From Alphaproteobacteria bacterium (GTDB taxonomy: Bacteria > Pseudomonadota > Alphaproteobacteria > Puniceispirillales > UBA1172): 7,790 bases of DNA. Shown in pieces: positions 1 through 6,117 of the stretch. The first letter of the stretch is position 1. Each line of letters begins with the position of its first letter. The stretch is from the NCBI GenBank assembly GCA_021296375.1, contig JAGWAQ010000076.1, positions 1 through 7,790 of the forward strand, given 5' to 3'. The position numbers and the translations under genes were made by a program. The notes beneath the pieces were generated by a model. It was not told where the DNA came from. It saw only the letters and a program-made list of their open reading frames with translations, and made no database searches.

Positions 1-45
1 TAACAAGGTCGGTTTTTAACAAGGTCGGTTTTTAACAAAGGTGGT
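1..45. repeat. 16-bp direct tandem repeat, about 2.8 copies, before the racemase gene
   Basis: The unit TAACAAGGTCGGTTTT occurs perfectly at 1-16 and 17-32. A third, diverged copy (TAACAAAGGTGGT) runs from 33 to 45. The third copy supplies the purine-rich ribosome binding site (AAAGGTGG, 37-44) of the gene starting at 52, and the first two copies carry a weaker version of it (AAGGTCGG). Each copy also contains a TAA. The array may continue to the left of the window. Confidence 0.85.
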
Positions 46-51
46 GTGGTG

Positions 52-759
52 ATGTCAGGTCAGCATGTGGTGGGAATTCTTGGGGGCTTCTGCTGGGAAA
101 GCACCAGTCTTTATTACAGCCGCATCAACACCATGGTGAAGCAAGCCCTCGGGGGGCTGCATTCCGCTGAACTGCTGCTGTATTCGCTTGATTTTGCCGC
201 CATTGAAGAGGCCCAGCACAAGGGCGATTGGGACGGGGCCGCCGCCATCATGGGGCGGGCGGCAAAAAGCCTCGCCGACGCTGGCGCAAAAGCCATTGTG
301 ATCGCCACCAACACCATGCACAAACGCGCCGATGATGTCGCCGCCGCCAGTGGCGTGCCGGTTCTTCATATCGCGGACGCGACCGCCGCGGCTATTGTGG
401 CGGCAGGGCTGAAGCGGCCGTTATTGCTGGCCACCGCTTTCACCATGGAAGAAACCTTCTATAAAGGGCGCCTGATTGACGGGTTCGGCCTTGACCCCGT
501 GGTCCCTGATGCCGAAGACCGCGCCCTTATCCACCGTGTGATCTATGATGAATTATGCCAGGGCATTGTTCAGGCGGCTTCAAAACAGGCGTATCTTGAT
601 GTCATTGCCCGCTATCGTGATGCCGTGGATTGCGTTATTTTGGGATGCACGGAAATCACCATGCTGATCGGGGCCGAAGACACAGATTTGCCGGTGTTTG
701 ACACGACCGAATGGCATGCCCGTGCGGCGACGGATTTTCTGCTCAAGGGGGAGGTGTGA
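52..759 (+). CDS. Aspartate/glutamate racemase family protein (YgeA-like)
   Basis: A cytosolic, cofactor-independent amino acid racemase of the Asp/Glu/hydantoin racemase superfamily, which interconverts L- and D- forms through two opposed acid/base residues. The 235-aa length is normal for the family. Visible motifs are the N-terminal GILGGFCWES (8-17), GGLHSAELLLYS (34-45), TNTMHK (86-91), HIADAT (106-111), FTMEETFYKGRL (130-141) and LGCTEI (197-202). Classical aspartate racemases have cysteines at both catalytic positions. Here the first is Thr86 and the second Cys199, the Thr/Cys arrangement known from E. coli YgeA, so the direction or substrate preference may differ from a classical racemase. 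The start is the ATG at 52, seven bases after AAAGGTGG, rather than the in-frame GTGs at 46 and 49. The stop overlaps the next gene's start (TGATG), so the two are probably co-translated. The family is secure; the substrate is inferred. Confidence 0.9.
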   Translation: MSGQHVVGILGGFCWESTSLYYSRINTMVKQALGGLHSAELLLYSLDFAAIEEAQHKGDWDGAAAIMGRAAKSLADAGAKAIVIATNTMHKRADDVAAASGVPVLHIADATAAAIVAAGLKRPLLLATAFTMEETFYKGRLIDGFGLDPVVPDAEDRALIHRVIYDELCQGIVQAASKQAYLDVIARYRDAVDCVILGCTEITMLIGAEDTDLPVFDTTEWHARAATDFLLKGEV

Positions 760-1160
760 TGACAATCGCCAGCGCACAGCAACGGGTGCAGGGCGCCTGC
801 CATTGCGGGGCGGTTGTGTTCAGCGTTCCTGCCGAAACAGATTTCACCTCGGCGACGCGTTGCGATTGCTCCTTTTGCTCGCGCCGCTGGGCGCCGAACG
901 CGTCGGTGGCCTTGCCCGACCTGACGATTGAAAAGGGTCACGACAAGCTTTCGCTCTATCGCTGGAACACCGGCGTGGCGAAGCATTATTTTTGTTCGGG
1001 CTGCGGGATTTACACCTTCCACCAGCGCCGCAGCGACCCGAATTATTATGGCGTCAATGTCGGTTGTTTTGACCATCTTGATATGCAGGATTACCGCGAC
1101 GCCGAGATCACCGACGGTATCCACCATCCTTCTGATCAAAGCCCTGATGATGAACGCTGA
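759..1160 (+). CDS. GFA family (glutathione-dependent formaldehyde-activating enzyme-like / CENP-V domain) zinc protein
   Basis: A small 133-aa cytosolic protein with a single GFA/CENP-V fold. All seven family cysteines are present with the usual spacing: Cys14 and Cys16 (CHC), Cys35, Cys37 and Cys40 (CDCSFC), and Cys79 and Cys82 (CSGCG). They bind two structural/catalytic zinc ions. The C-terminal part holds the common YGVNVGCFD segment (97-105). The name-giving Gfa of Paracoccus was linked to S-hydroxymethylglutathione formation, but most short members have no proven reaction, so no substrate is assigned. The ATG at 759 shares a base with the racemase stop and is preceded by GGGGGAGG (747-754), so translation is probably coupled. 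An in-frame start further upstream (711) would lie inside the racemase gene and before the conserved domain. The overlap suggests a shared role with the racemase, which is unproven. Confidence 0.9.
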   Translation: MTIASAQQRVQGACHCGAVVFSVPAETDFTSATRCDCSFCSRRWAPNASVALPDLTIEKGHDKLSLYRWNTGVAKHYFCSGCGIYTFHQRRSDPNYYGVNVGCFDHLDMQDYRDAEITDGIHHPSDQSPDDER

Positions 1161-1177
1161 AAATTTGAGTCTTTCGG

Positions 1178-1207
1178 TGGACAGGGCGAAGCCAAAGCAT
1201 GTATCTA
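1178..1207 (+). promoter_or_regulatory. Weak candidate promoter for hom
   Basis: The 78-bp gap between the GFA gene and hom holds TGGACA (1178-1183), five of six matches to a sigma-70 -35 box. Eighteen bases later is TATCTA (1202-1207), a poor -10 box. Transcription would begin near 1214, about 25 bases before the hom ATG. No hairpin terminator is visible in the gap, so read-through from the upstream pair is equally possible. Confidence 0.25.
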
Positions 1208-1238
1208 TTAAAACCGAACTAACCACAGGGTTTGCATT

Positions 1239-2525
1239 ATGAAGATCGCGATTGCCGGATTGGGCACAGTTGGGGCTGAAGTGGCCTGCCAATTGATCCA
1301 TCACCATTCCACCATCACCAGCCGTGCCGGTACCGAAATGACAGTGACCGCGGTTTCCGCGCGCAATCCTGACCGTGATCGCGGGTTTTCCATGGATGGC
1401 ATCGCCTTTGAGCAGGACCCCGTCGCCCTTGCCGCGCGAGATGATGTCGATGTGGTGGTCGAGCTGATCGGCGGCGATGAAGGCCCGGCACTTGAGTTGA
1501 TCGAAGCGGCCCTCACGGCAGGCAAATCTGTTGTCACCGCCAATAAAGCGCTGCTGGCCAAACATGGCGCGCGGCTGGCGGCCCTGGCTGAGGCCAATAA
1601 CCTGCATTTGATGGGGGAAGCTTCCGTTGCTGGCGGGATCCCGTCCCTCAAGATGCTGCGCGAAGGGCTGGCGGGCAATCGAATCAGCCGCATTTCCGGC
1701 ATTTTGAACGGCACCTGCAATTATATTCTGTCGACCATGGAAACCACGGGCCGCGGCTTTGATGACGTGCTGGCCGAAGCCCAGGATCTGGGTTATGCCG
1801 AGGCCGACCCGAGCTTTGATGTCGACGGCATCGACGCCGCCCATAAACTGGCCCTGCTGGGGGCCATCGGGTTTGGCACGACGCCTGATTTCGGCGGTAT
1901 TTCCATTTCCGGCATCCGTTCCGTCAGCGCGCTGGATATTTCTTTCGCCGAACAGATGGGGTATGCCATTCGCCTGCTGGCGATTGTCGAAAAACATGAT
2001 GATCAGGTCATGTCCACGGTTCAGCCTACGCTGGTGCCGCTGGGGTCGGGGCTGGCCAATGTCGACGGGCCTTTGAACGCGGTTGAAGTCCATGGTGAGC
2101 CGCTGGGCAGTGTCATTGCCATGGGGCCGGGTGCTGGCGCCGGGGCGACGGCCTCTGCCGTGCTGGCGGATATGATTGACATTGCCGCTGGCCGCGCCGC
2201 GCTGTTCTTTGGTGGCCCGGCGAAAGATTTAACGGCACCGGTGAAAGCCGCGATTGACCATAGCTCATGCTATTACCTGCGGCTGACGGTGGTCGATCGC
2301 CCCGGGGTGCTGGCGGAAATCACCACCGTGCTGAGTGAACATGGGGCTTCTGTTGATTCCATGCTCCAGCAAGGTCATGGTGATGACAATGGCGACACGG
2401 TTGAAATCGTCCTCACCACCCATGACGTGAACAGCTCCAGCATGACCGATGCCATCACGGCCATTCATGCCCTTGATGCGGTGACGGAAACACCAACGGC
2501 GATGGTGATCGCCGCCTCCTCCTGA
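1239..2525 (+). CDS. hom: Homoserine dehydrogenase (ACT-domain form)
   Basis: Reduces L-aspartate 4-semialdehyde to L-homoserine with NAD(P)H in the cytosol, the entry to threonine and methionine synthesis. The 428-aa monofunctional form has three parts. An N-terminal Rossmann domain carries GLGTVG (7-12) and TANKALL (100-106), with the conserved Lys103. A catalytic/dimerisation domain carries EASVAGGIP (127-135), GILNGTCNYIL (154-164) and the family signature ADPSFDVDG with HK (189-203), including the conserved Lys203. A C-terminal ACT domain starts near LRLTVVDRPGVLAEI (347-361) and probably senses threonine. There is no aspartokinase domain, so it is not a ThrA/MetL fusion. The start is the ATG at 1239, just before the nucleotide-binding strand, with a modest ribosome site (ACAGGG, 1225-1230). 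recJ begins one base after the stop. The glpX gene usual between these two in alphaproteobacteria is missing. Confidence 0.97.
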   Translation: MKIAIAGLGTVGAEVACQLIHHHSTITSRAGTEMTVTAVSARNPDRDRGFSMDGIAFEQDPVALAARDDVDVVVELIGGDEGPALELIEAALTAGKSVVTANKALLAKHGARLAALAEANNLHLMGEASVAGGIPSLKMLREGLAGNRISRISGILNGTCNYILSTMETTGRGFDDVLAEAQDLGYAEADPSFDVDGIDAAHKLALLGAIGFGTTPDFGGISISGIRSVSALDISFAEQMGYAIRLLAIVEKHDDQVMSTVQPTLVPLGSGLANVDGPLNAVEVHGEPLGSVIAMGPGAGAGATASAVLADMIDIAAGRAALFFGGPAKDLTAPVKAAIDHSSCYYLRLTVVDRPGVLAEITTVLSEHGASVDSMLQQGHGDDNGDTVEIVLTTHDVNSSSMTDAITAIHALDAVTETPTAMVIAASS

Positions 2526-2526
2526 T

Positions 2527-4302
2527 ATGACAGCGGCCCCCCGTTCCGTGACCAACGCCATCTGGCGTATGATGCCCGCGGCCGGGGCGGCCGCCGACGG
2601 TTTGGTTGAAGCCACGGGCATGCCGCTAGCGCTCGCCATGGTGCTGGCGGGGCGAGGGGTGACGAAACAAACAGTGTCGGCCTGGCTTGACCCGAAAATC
2701 AGCACATTGATGCAGGACCCGTCTATCCTGACTGATATGGACCGCACCGCCGAACGCCTGGCGCAAGCGGTTCGCGGGGGCGAGAAGATTGGCATTTTCG
2801 GGGATTATGATGTTGATGGCGCGTGTTCAGCGGCGGTGCTGCATGATGTGCTGACGCCTCTTGGTTGCGACGTCAGCATCCATATCCCTGACCGCTTTAA
2901 TGAAGGCTATGGGCCGAACCTGCCGGCCTTGCTGAAATTGAAAGAAAGCGGCTGCAGCCTGATTGTTACGGTTGACTGCGGCATCACGGCCCATGGCCCT
3001 ATTGAAGCGGCGGTGGAGGCCGGGGTGGAGGTGATTATCATTGATCACCATATCGCCGGGCCTGACTTGCCGAAAGCGCTCGCGGTGGTGAACCCCAATC
3101 GACTGGAAGATGACGGGTCCTACCGTTACCTTGCCGCGGCGGGGGTATGTTTTCTGGTCATGGTGGCGTTGCTGCGGCTGTTGCGCAACACTGGCCATTT
3201 TGCGGAAACCCCTGAGCCTAACCTGATGAAAAGCCTTGATCTGGTGGCGCTGGCCACGGTCTGTGATGTTGTCCCGATGGAAGAGCTTAATCGGGCGTAT
3301 ATCCGCGTCGGGCTTGATGTCATGGCAAGGCGTCAGCGCGAAGGACTGGCGGCATTGGCGGATGTGTCGCGGTTAACGTCAGTGCCCGATGTGCAGGCGC
3401 TGGGGTTCATGCTGGGACCGCGCATCAATGCCGGCGGGCGGATCGGCAATTCCAACCTCGGGGTCAGTCTCCTGACCACCAGAGACCCCGTTGAGGCGGC
3501 GCGCATGGCGGCTGAACTCGACGCCCTCAACACCCGCCGCAAGTCGATCGAACAGGACGTCACCCAGGCGGCGATCGCGCAACTGGAAGGGCGCGGCAAA
3601 TCGGCGGTGATGATGGCGGCGGATGACGGCTGGAATCAGGGCGTTATCGGTATTTCTGCGGGACGCGTGAAGGACCATTTTGGTCATCCGGCGGCGGTGA
3701 TCAGCGTATCGACCACGGCGGAAGGCACCCGCATCGGCAAAGCCTCGGCTCGCTCGATTGCCCCTTTCCGGTTAGGGGCGGCGGTGATCGCGGCGCAACA
3801 GCATGGTCTCCTGATCGCCGGTGGCGGCCATGACATGGCGGCAGGCTTTACGATTGATATGGATAAACTGCCGGAATTCCAGGACTTTATGAATCAACGC
3901 GCGATCGCTGATTTCGGCACCGATGGCCCGGCGGTGGAACGCCAGGTCGACGCGCCGCTTTCGGCGGGGGCGGCCGATATTGCCTTGCTCAACTGGATGG
4001 ATAAGGCCGGTCCCTTTGGCAGCGGGTTTCCGGAACCTCGATTCATGCTCAGCAATGCCCGTATTTCGGGGCTGCGCACCATGGGGGCGGAAAGCGCCCA
4101 TATGGCGATGCGGATCAGCGATGGCAGTGGCCAGGTCGACGCTGTCTTGTTCCGCTCGAAAGGCACGGCCCTTGGCGCGGCATTGATGGAGGCGCAGGAC
4201 GGGCGCCCTGTCCATCTGCTGGGGCGGCTCAACCGCAATCGCTATCAAGGGCGCGAGAAGGTCCAGTTCATGATCGAGGACATGCAGGACGCCTCGCCAT
4301 AA
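2527..4302 (+). CDS. recJ: Single-stranded-DNA-specific 5'-3' exonuclease RecJ
   Basis: RecJ degrades single-stranded DNA from the 5' end in the RecF recombination pathway and in mismatch and base-excision repair. It needs Mn2+ or Mg2+. The 591-aa length fits the family (E. coli about 577). The DHH domain shows GDYDVDG (92-98), TVDCGI (148-153, Asp150), the name-giving DHH (173-175) and ATVCDVVP (243-250, Asp247). The DHHA1 domain shows GPRINAGGR (297-305), GWNQGVIGISAGR (368-380) and GGGHDMAAG (432-440). The C-terminal OB-type DNA-binding part includes PFGSGFPEPRF (496-506) and a final strand region around 566-587. The ATG at 2527 follows the hom stop by one base. No Shine-Dalgarno sequence is visible (the preceding bases are C/T-rich), so translation probably depends on coupling to hom. 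A start here gives the N-terminal length expected for the family. Confidence 0.97.
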   Translation: MTAAPRSVTNAIWRMMPAAGAAADGLVEATGMPLALAMVLAGRGVTKQTVSAWLDPKISTLMQDPSILTDMDRTAERLAQAVRGGEKIGIFGDYDVDGACSAAVLHDVLTPLGCDVSIHIPDRFNEGYGPNLPALLKLKESGCSLIVTVDCGITAHGPIEAAVEAGVEVIIIDHHIAGPDLPKALAVVNPNRLEDDGSYRYLAAAGVCFLVMVALLRLLRNTGHFAETPEPNLMKSLDLVALATVCDVVPMEELNRAYIRVGLDVMARRQREGLAALADVSRLTSVPDVQALGFMLGPRINAGGRIGNSNLGVSLLTTRDPVEAARMAAELDALNTRRKSIEQDVTQAAIAQLEGRGKSAVMMAADDGWNQGVIGISAGRVKDHFGHPAAVISVSTTAEGTRIGKASARSIAPFRLGAAVIAAQQHGLLIAGGGHDMAAGFTIDMDKLPEFQDFMNQRAIADFGTDGPAVERQVDAPLSAGAADIALLNWMDKAGPFGSGFPEPRFMLSNARISGLRTMGAESAHMAMRISDGSGQVDAVLFRSKGTALGAALMEAQDGRPVHLLGRLNRNRYQGREKVQFMIEDMQDASP

Positions 4303-4320
4303 GGGCGGCATAATTTTTTT
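4294..4320 (+). terminator. Possible intrinsic terminator at the end of recJ
   Basis: CGCC (4295-4298) can pair with GGCG (4304-4307) around a five-base loop that contains the recJ stop, and T4294-G4308 adds a wobble pair. After six more bases a run of seven T follows (4314-4320). The stem is short and the T-run is offset, so this is moderate evidence only. A second small hairpin (CCCT 4326-4329 with AGGG 4336-4339) follows without a T-run. Confidence 0.35.
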
Positions 4321-4339
4321 AATTTCCCTAAAATCAGGG

Positions 4340-4368
4340 TTGCAATGGCGCGTCGTTTTCGCTATTTC
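4340..4368 (+). promoter_or_regulatory. Likely promoter of tRNA-Glu
   Basis: TTGCAA (4340-4345) and TATTTC (4363-4368) are separated by 17 bases. This places the transcription start near 4375, about nine bases before the tRNA. The -35 is good and the -10 is weak by E. coli standards. The position between the recJ end and the tRNA makes an independent promoter plausible. Confidence 0.4.
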
Positions 4369-4383
4369 TTTCCTTGCCTTTAT

Positions 4384-4459
4384 GACCCGTTCGTCTAGAG
4401 GCCTAGGACACTGGCCTTTCACGCCGGCAACACGGGTTCGAATCCCGTACGGGTCGCCA
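4384..4459 (+). tRNA. tRNA-Glu (anticodon UUC), CCA encoded
   Basis: A complete 76-base cloverleaf. The acceptor stem GACCCGT (4384-4390) pairs with ACGGGTC (4449-4455), followed by discriminator G and an encoded CCA (4457-4459). The D-arm is GTC-TAGAGGCCTAG-GAC. The anticodon stem CTGGC/GCCGG contains one T-G wobble and encloses the loop CTTTCAC, with anticodon TTC at 4418-4420. The T-arm CGGG-TTCGAAT-CCCG is perfect. The UUC anticodon decodes GAA and GAG. It follows recJ on the same strand and ends nine bases before a strong terminator hairpin. Confidence 0.97.
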
Positions 4460-4467
4460 TATGGCAC

Positions 4468-4504
4468 AAAAAACCGCACCAGGCTCAGCTTGATGCGGTT
4501 TTTT
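4468..4504. terminator. Intrinsic terminator after tRNA-Glu, probably bidirectional
   Basis: AAAAAACCGCA (4468-4478) and TGCGGTTTTTT (4494-4504) are exact inverted repeats of 11 bases. The 15-base loop can form a further inner stem (CAGGC 4480-4484 with GCTTG 4488-4492). Read rightward, the hairpin ends in a T-run and terminates the tRNA transcript. Because the left arm starts with six A, the - strand shows the same structure, so it can also stop transcripts of the small convergent gene ending at 4592. Confidence 0.9.
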
Positions 4505-4540
4505 CTTGCCCGCAATGAAGGGGCTGTATTTCCATATCAT

Positions 4541-4605
4541 TATTTGGCCGTGATATTTGGCCGCGTTATTCGGCCGCGTTATTCAGTCGCGTTATTCGGC
4601 GGCTT
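4541..4605. repeat. 13-bp tandem repeat array, five units, over the 3' end of the small gene
   Basis: Five consecutive 13-base units begin with TATT: 4541-4553 TATTTGGCCGTGA, 4554-4566 TATTTGGCCGCGT, 4567-4579 TATTCGGCCGCGT, 4580-4592 TATTCAGTCGCGT and 4593-4605 TATTCGGCGGCTT. Adjacent units differ by one to four bases, and the outermost are the most diverged. On the - strand the consensus is ACGCGGCCGAATA. The last coding codons and the stop of the small gene (GCC GCC GAA TAA) lie in the first unit, so the others look like copies of the gene's end placed after it. Confidence 0.88.
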
Positions 4606-4903
4606 TCGCGCCTTTTGACGGCTTGCTGGTGATCGGCGCTGATGTGGGCATGGCGCTGGTCTTGATGCCCGGCTCAACCCGGCCAAGGGCGTTCAGGGCT
4701 TCCTGCAGGTTGCCGATGGCCCCGTCAACCGCCTTGACGGCCTTTTCCATGGCATCATCACCTTCAGCGGCGTCACCAACCATGATTTCCCAACCGATTT
4801 TCGTCAGGTTCTGTTCGATCATCACCAGCTTCTTGCTGTAACCGGCACGGATCTTCTGAATATCTCTCATGCGCTTGATGGCGAGTTTTGTGTTCTTATC
4901 CAT
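4592..4903 (-). CDS. Small protein of unknown function (103 aa)
   Basis: I do not recognise this family. The ATG at 4903 has an excellent ribosome binding site (AGGAGA, six bases upstream), which favours it over in-frame ATGs at 4918 and 4948. The protein begins MDKNTKLAIKRMRDIQKIRA, is basic at the N-terminus, and looks mostly helical up to about residue 80. A short acidic stretch (GDAAEGDDAMEK, about 58-69) precedes a hydrophobic amphipathic segment (IGNLQEALNALGRV). The last 25 residues are rich in Pro, Ser, Thr, Ala and Lys and probably disordered. There is no signal peptide, membrane segment or cysteine, so it is probably cytosolic. The gene stands alone, converges on tRNA-Glu, and has a 166-bp AT-rich region upstream that probably holds its promoter. 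Codon use resembles its neighbours. A real gene is likely because of the ribosome site and the low-complexity but non-random composition. Confidence 0.72.
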   Translation of the reverse strand: MDKNTKLAIKRMRDIQKIRAGYSKKLVMIEQNLTKIGWEIMVGDAAEGDDAMEKAVKAVDGAIGNLQEALNALGRVEPGIKTSAMPTSAPITSKPSKGAKAAE

Positions 4904-4975
4904 AATTTTCTCCTGCATTGACCTGGCCAGTTTGAATAATGGCGTCATGCGTCTTCATTGTTCCAGGCTGAAACA

Positions 4976-4992
4976 TTAACATATTTTGTTAA
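4976..4992. repeat. Inverted repeat TTAACA-N5-TGTTAA
   Basis: Two perfect six-base arms (4976-4981 and 4987-4992) surround TATTT in the AT-rich spacer upstream of the small - strand gene. The repeat lies about 73 bases before that gene's start and touches a possible -10 box (TATATT on the - strand, 4992-4997). It could be an operator, or a chance repeat in AT-rich DNA. Confidence 0.4.
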
Positions 4993-5018
4993 ATATATTC
5001 CAATAAATTAGATTTCAA
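4992..5018 (-). promoter_or_regulatory. Candidate promoter for the small - strand gene
   Basis: On the - strand TTGAAA (5013-5018) and TATATT (4992-4997) each match five of six consensus bases, but the spacer is only 15 bases. Transcription would start near 4985, giving a leader of about 80 bases. The AT-richness of the region inflates chance matches. Confidence 0.3.
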
Positions 5019-5036
5019 TGATTTAGACACATTGAA
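5014..5036. repeat. Inverted repeat TTCAATG-N9-CATTGAA
   Basis: Perfect seven-base arms (5014-5020 and 5030-5036) flank a nine-base spacer, between the end of the blh-like gene and the start of the small gene. The left arm overlaps the candidate -35 box of the small gene. It is not followed by a T-run and is not GC-rich, so a terminator role is unlikely and a protein-binding site is the better guess. Confidence 0.4.
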
Positions 5037-5069
5037 TATAAGATAACGTCAATAAGGTTTTGACCGGCG

Positions 5070-6086
5070 TCAGGCGGTGATGCTTTTGCCGCCAGCGCTC
5101 TGCCACGCGGAAAAGCCGCCGGGGATATGCATGCAGCCTTTGATTCCGTTGTCGGTGCATTGCTGAACCGCCATCGCCGAACGTTCCCCCGCCGCGCAAT
5201 AGAAGACAATATTGCGGGCGCCGGATTTCGCCAGCATGGGAATATGGTTGTTGAGGGTGCTGAAGGGGGCGCGCAAGGCGTCAGGCAGGATGCCGGTTTT
5301 GGCGACTTCGCTGTCTTCCCTCAAATCAACGATCATCATGTCGGCTTTGCTGTGGTCGAGCAGGGCGGAAGCCTCAATCGACGGGTATTCGCGCTGGCGA
5401 TCAAGGTTGATCCCCATCTTGATGTTTTCCGGCACCGCCACATCCATCATCTTCGGGTTGGGCAGGTCAAGGCTGTTCATCAGGTCAATATACTGATCGC
5501 GTGAGGTCACCTGAAGCCGGGGGTTGTGCATGCGCTCTTCCAAAATGGTGGAGACCATGTCGCCCTTGTAATCATGGGCGGGGTAGACTTTCATGTCATC
5601 CGGCAGGGCCAGCAATTTGCCAAAGATCGAGTCGTATTGGCGGCCGGCATCGCCATTCTGGAAATCGGTACGGCCGGTGCCACGGATCATCAAGGTGTCG
5701 CCGGTAAAGACGCGGTCGTTCATTTTGAAACTGTAGCTGTCGTCGGTATGGCCGGGGGTGAACATCGCCTCAAGGTTCAGCCCTTCAATGCTGACGCTGT
5801 CGCCGTCGGTGACGCGCATCGACACAACATCAACAGGCGATTGCGCCCCCATGACGGTGACGCAATTGGTTTCATCCCGCAGCGCCCCCATGGCGGTGAT
5901 GTGATCAGCGTGAACATGGGTGTCGAGGACTTTGACAAGCTTCAGGTCAAGCTCTTCCATTAACCTGAGGTAACGGTCGGTTTTTTCGAACACCGGGTCG
6001 ATCAGGAGCGCTTCCCCGCCTTTGCGGCTGGCCAGCAGATAAGTGTAGGTGGAGGAAACGCTGTCGAAGAGTTGACGGAAAATCAT
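5070..6086 (-). CDS. blh: Persulfide dioxygenase-rhodanese fusion (Blh/ETHE1-like MBL-fold protein)
   Basis: A two-domain, 338-aa enzyme of hydrogen sulfide detoxification. The N-terminal metallo-beta-lactamase-fold domain (about 1-230) is of the ETHE1 type, which oxidises glutathione persulfide to sulfite with a mononuclear Fe(II). The C-terminal rhodanese domain (about 235-335) transfers sulfane sulfur. The MBL motif is THVHADH (56-62). Likely iron ligands are His113 (PGHT) and Asp130 (TGD), with another ligand candidate from the motif and His171 (PAHDY). The substrate-binding family segment GRTDFQNGDA (138-147) is present; the residue before GRT is TG where many members have CG. The rhodanese active-site loop CAAGERS starts at Cys297. 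The start at 6086 (MIFRQLFDSVSSTYTYLL) matches the usual family start and has GGGGA nearby; an ATG at 6098 lacks a ribosome site. A clear promoter and a palindrome lie directly upstream, as expected for control by a sulfide-sensing repressor such as the ArsR-type BigR. Confidence 0.93.
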   Translation of the reverse strand: MIFRQLFDSVSSTYTYLLASRKGGEALLIDPVFEKTDRYLRLMEELDLKLVKVLDTHVHADHITAMGALRDETNCVTVMGAQSPVDVVSMRVTDGDSVSIEGLNLEAMFTPGHTDDSYSFKMNDRVFTGDTLMIRGTGRTDFQNGDAGRQYDSIFGKLLALPDDMKVYPAHDYKGDMVSTILEERMHNPRLQVTSRDQYIDLMNSLDLPNPKMMDVAVPENIKMGINLDRQREYPSIEASALLDHSKADMMIVDLREDSEVAKTGILPDALRAPFSTLNNHIPMLAKSGARNIVFYCAAGERSAMAVQQCTDNGIKGCMHIPGGFSAWQSAGGKSITA

Positions 6087-6102
6087 GATTATCCCCATAT
6101 CA

Positions 6103-6117
6103 ATATGATGATCATAT
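6103..6117. promoter_or_regulatory. Palindromic probable operator of the blh-like gene
   Basis: ATATGAT-G-ATCATAT is a perfect 15-base palindrome with one central base. It overlaps the last two bases of the -10 box and the predicted transcription start (about 6109), where a bound repressor would block RNA polymerase. BigR/SqrR-type ArsR regulators bind AT-rich dyads over blh promoters in other proteobacteria. That the same kind of regulator acts here is inference, and no regulator gene lies in the window. A second, wider inverted repeat (ATGATTAT 6085-6092 and ATAATCAT 6119-6126) flanks it off-centre. Confidence 0.65.

Noticed and set aside
612..2093. 493-codon open frame on the - strand opposite the racemase end, GFA gene and hom
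   Set aside because: The + strand genes beneath it have complete, motif-verified protein families. The antisense product resembles no family and is rich in His, Gln and Arg, as expected for a shadow frame.
4326..4339. CCCT-AAAATC-AGGG hairpin as a recJ terminator
   Set aside because: The stem is only four base pairs and no T-run follows it. It may only be part of the upstream region of the tRNA promoter.
3772..4515. 247-codon - strand frame running across the tRNA and the end of recJ
   Set aside because: Its N-terminal part is an antisense translation of tRNA-Glu (the well-known spurious GIRTRVAGVKGQCPRPLDE pattern) and the rest is antisense to recJ.
4541..4605. Tandem repeats as a CRISPR array
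   Set aside because: The 13-base units are directly adjacent with no spacers, and no cas genes are nearby.
5526..5963. 145-codon + strand frame inside the blh-like gene
   Set aside because: It is a shadow frame opposite a verified metallo-beta-lactamase/rhodanese gene, with no recognisable domain or ribosome site.
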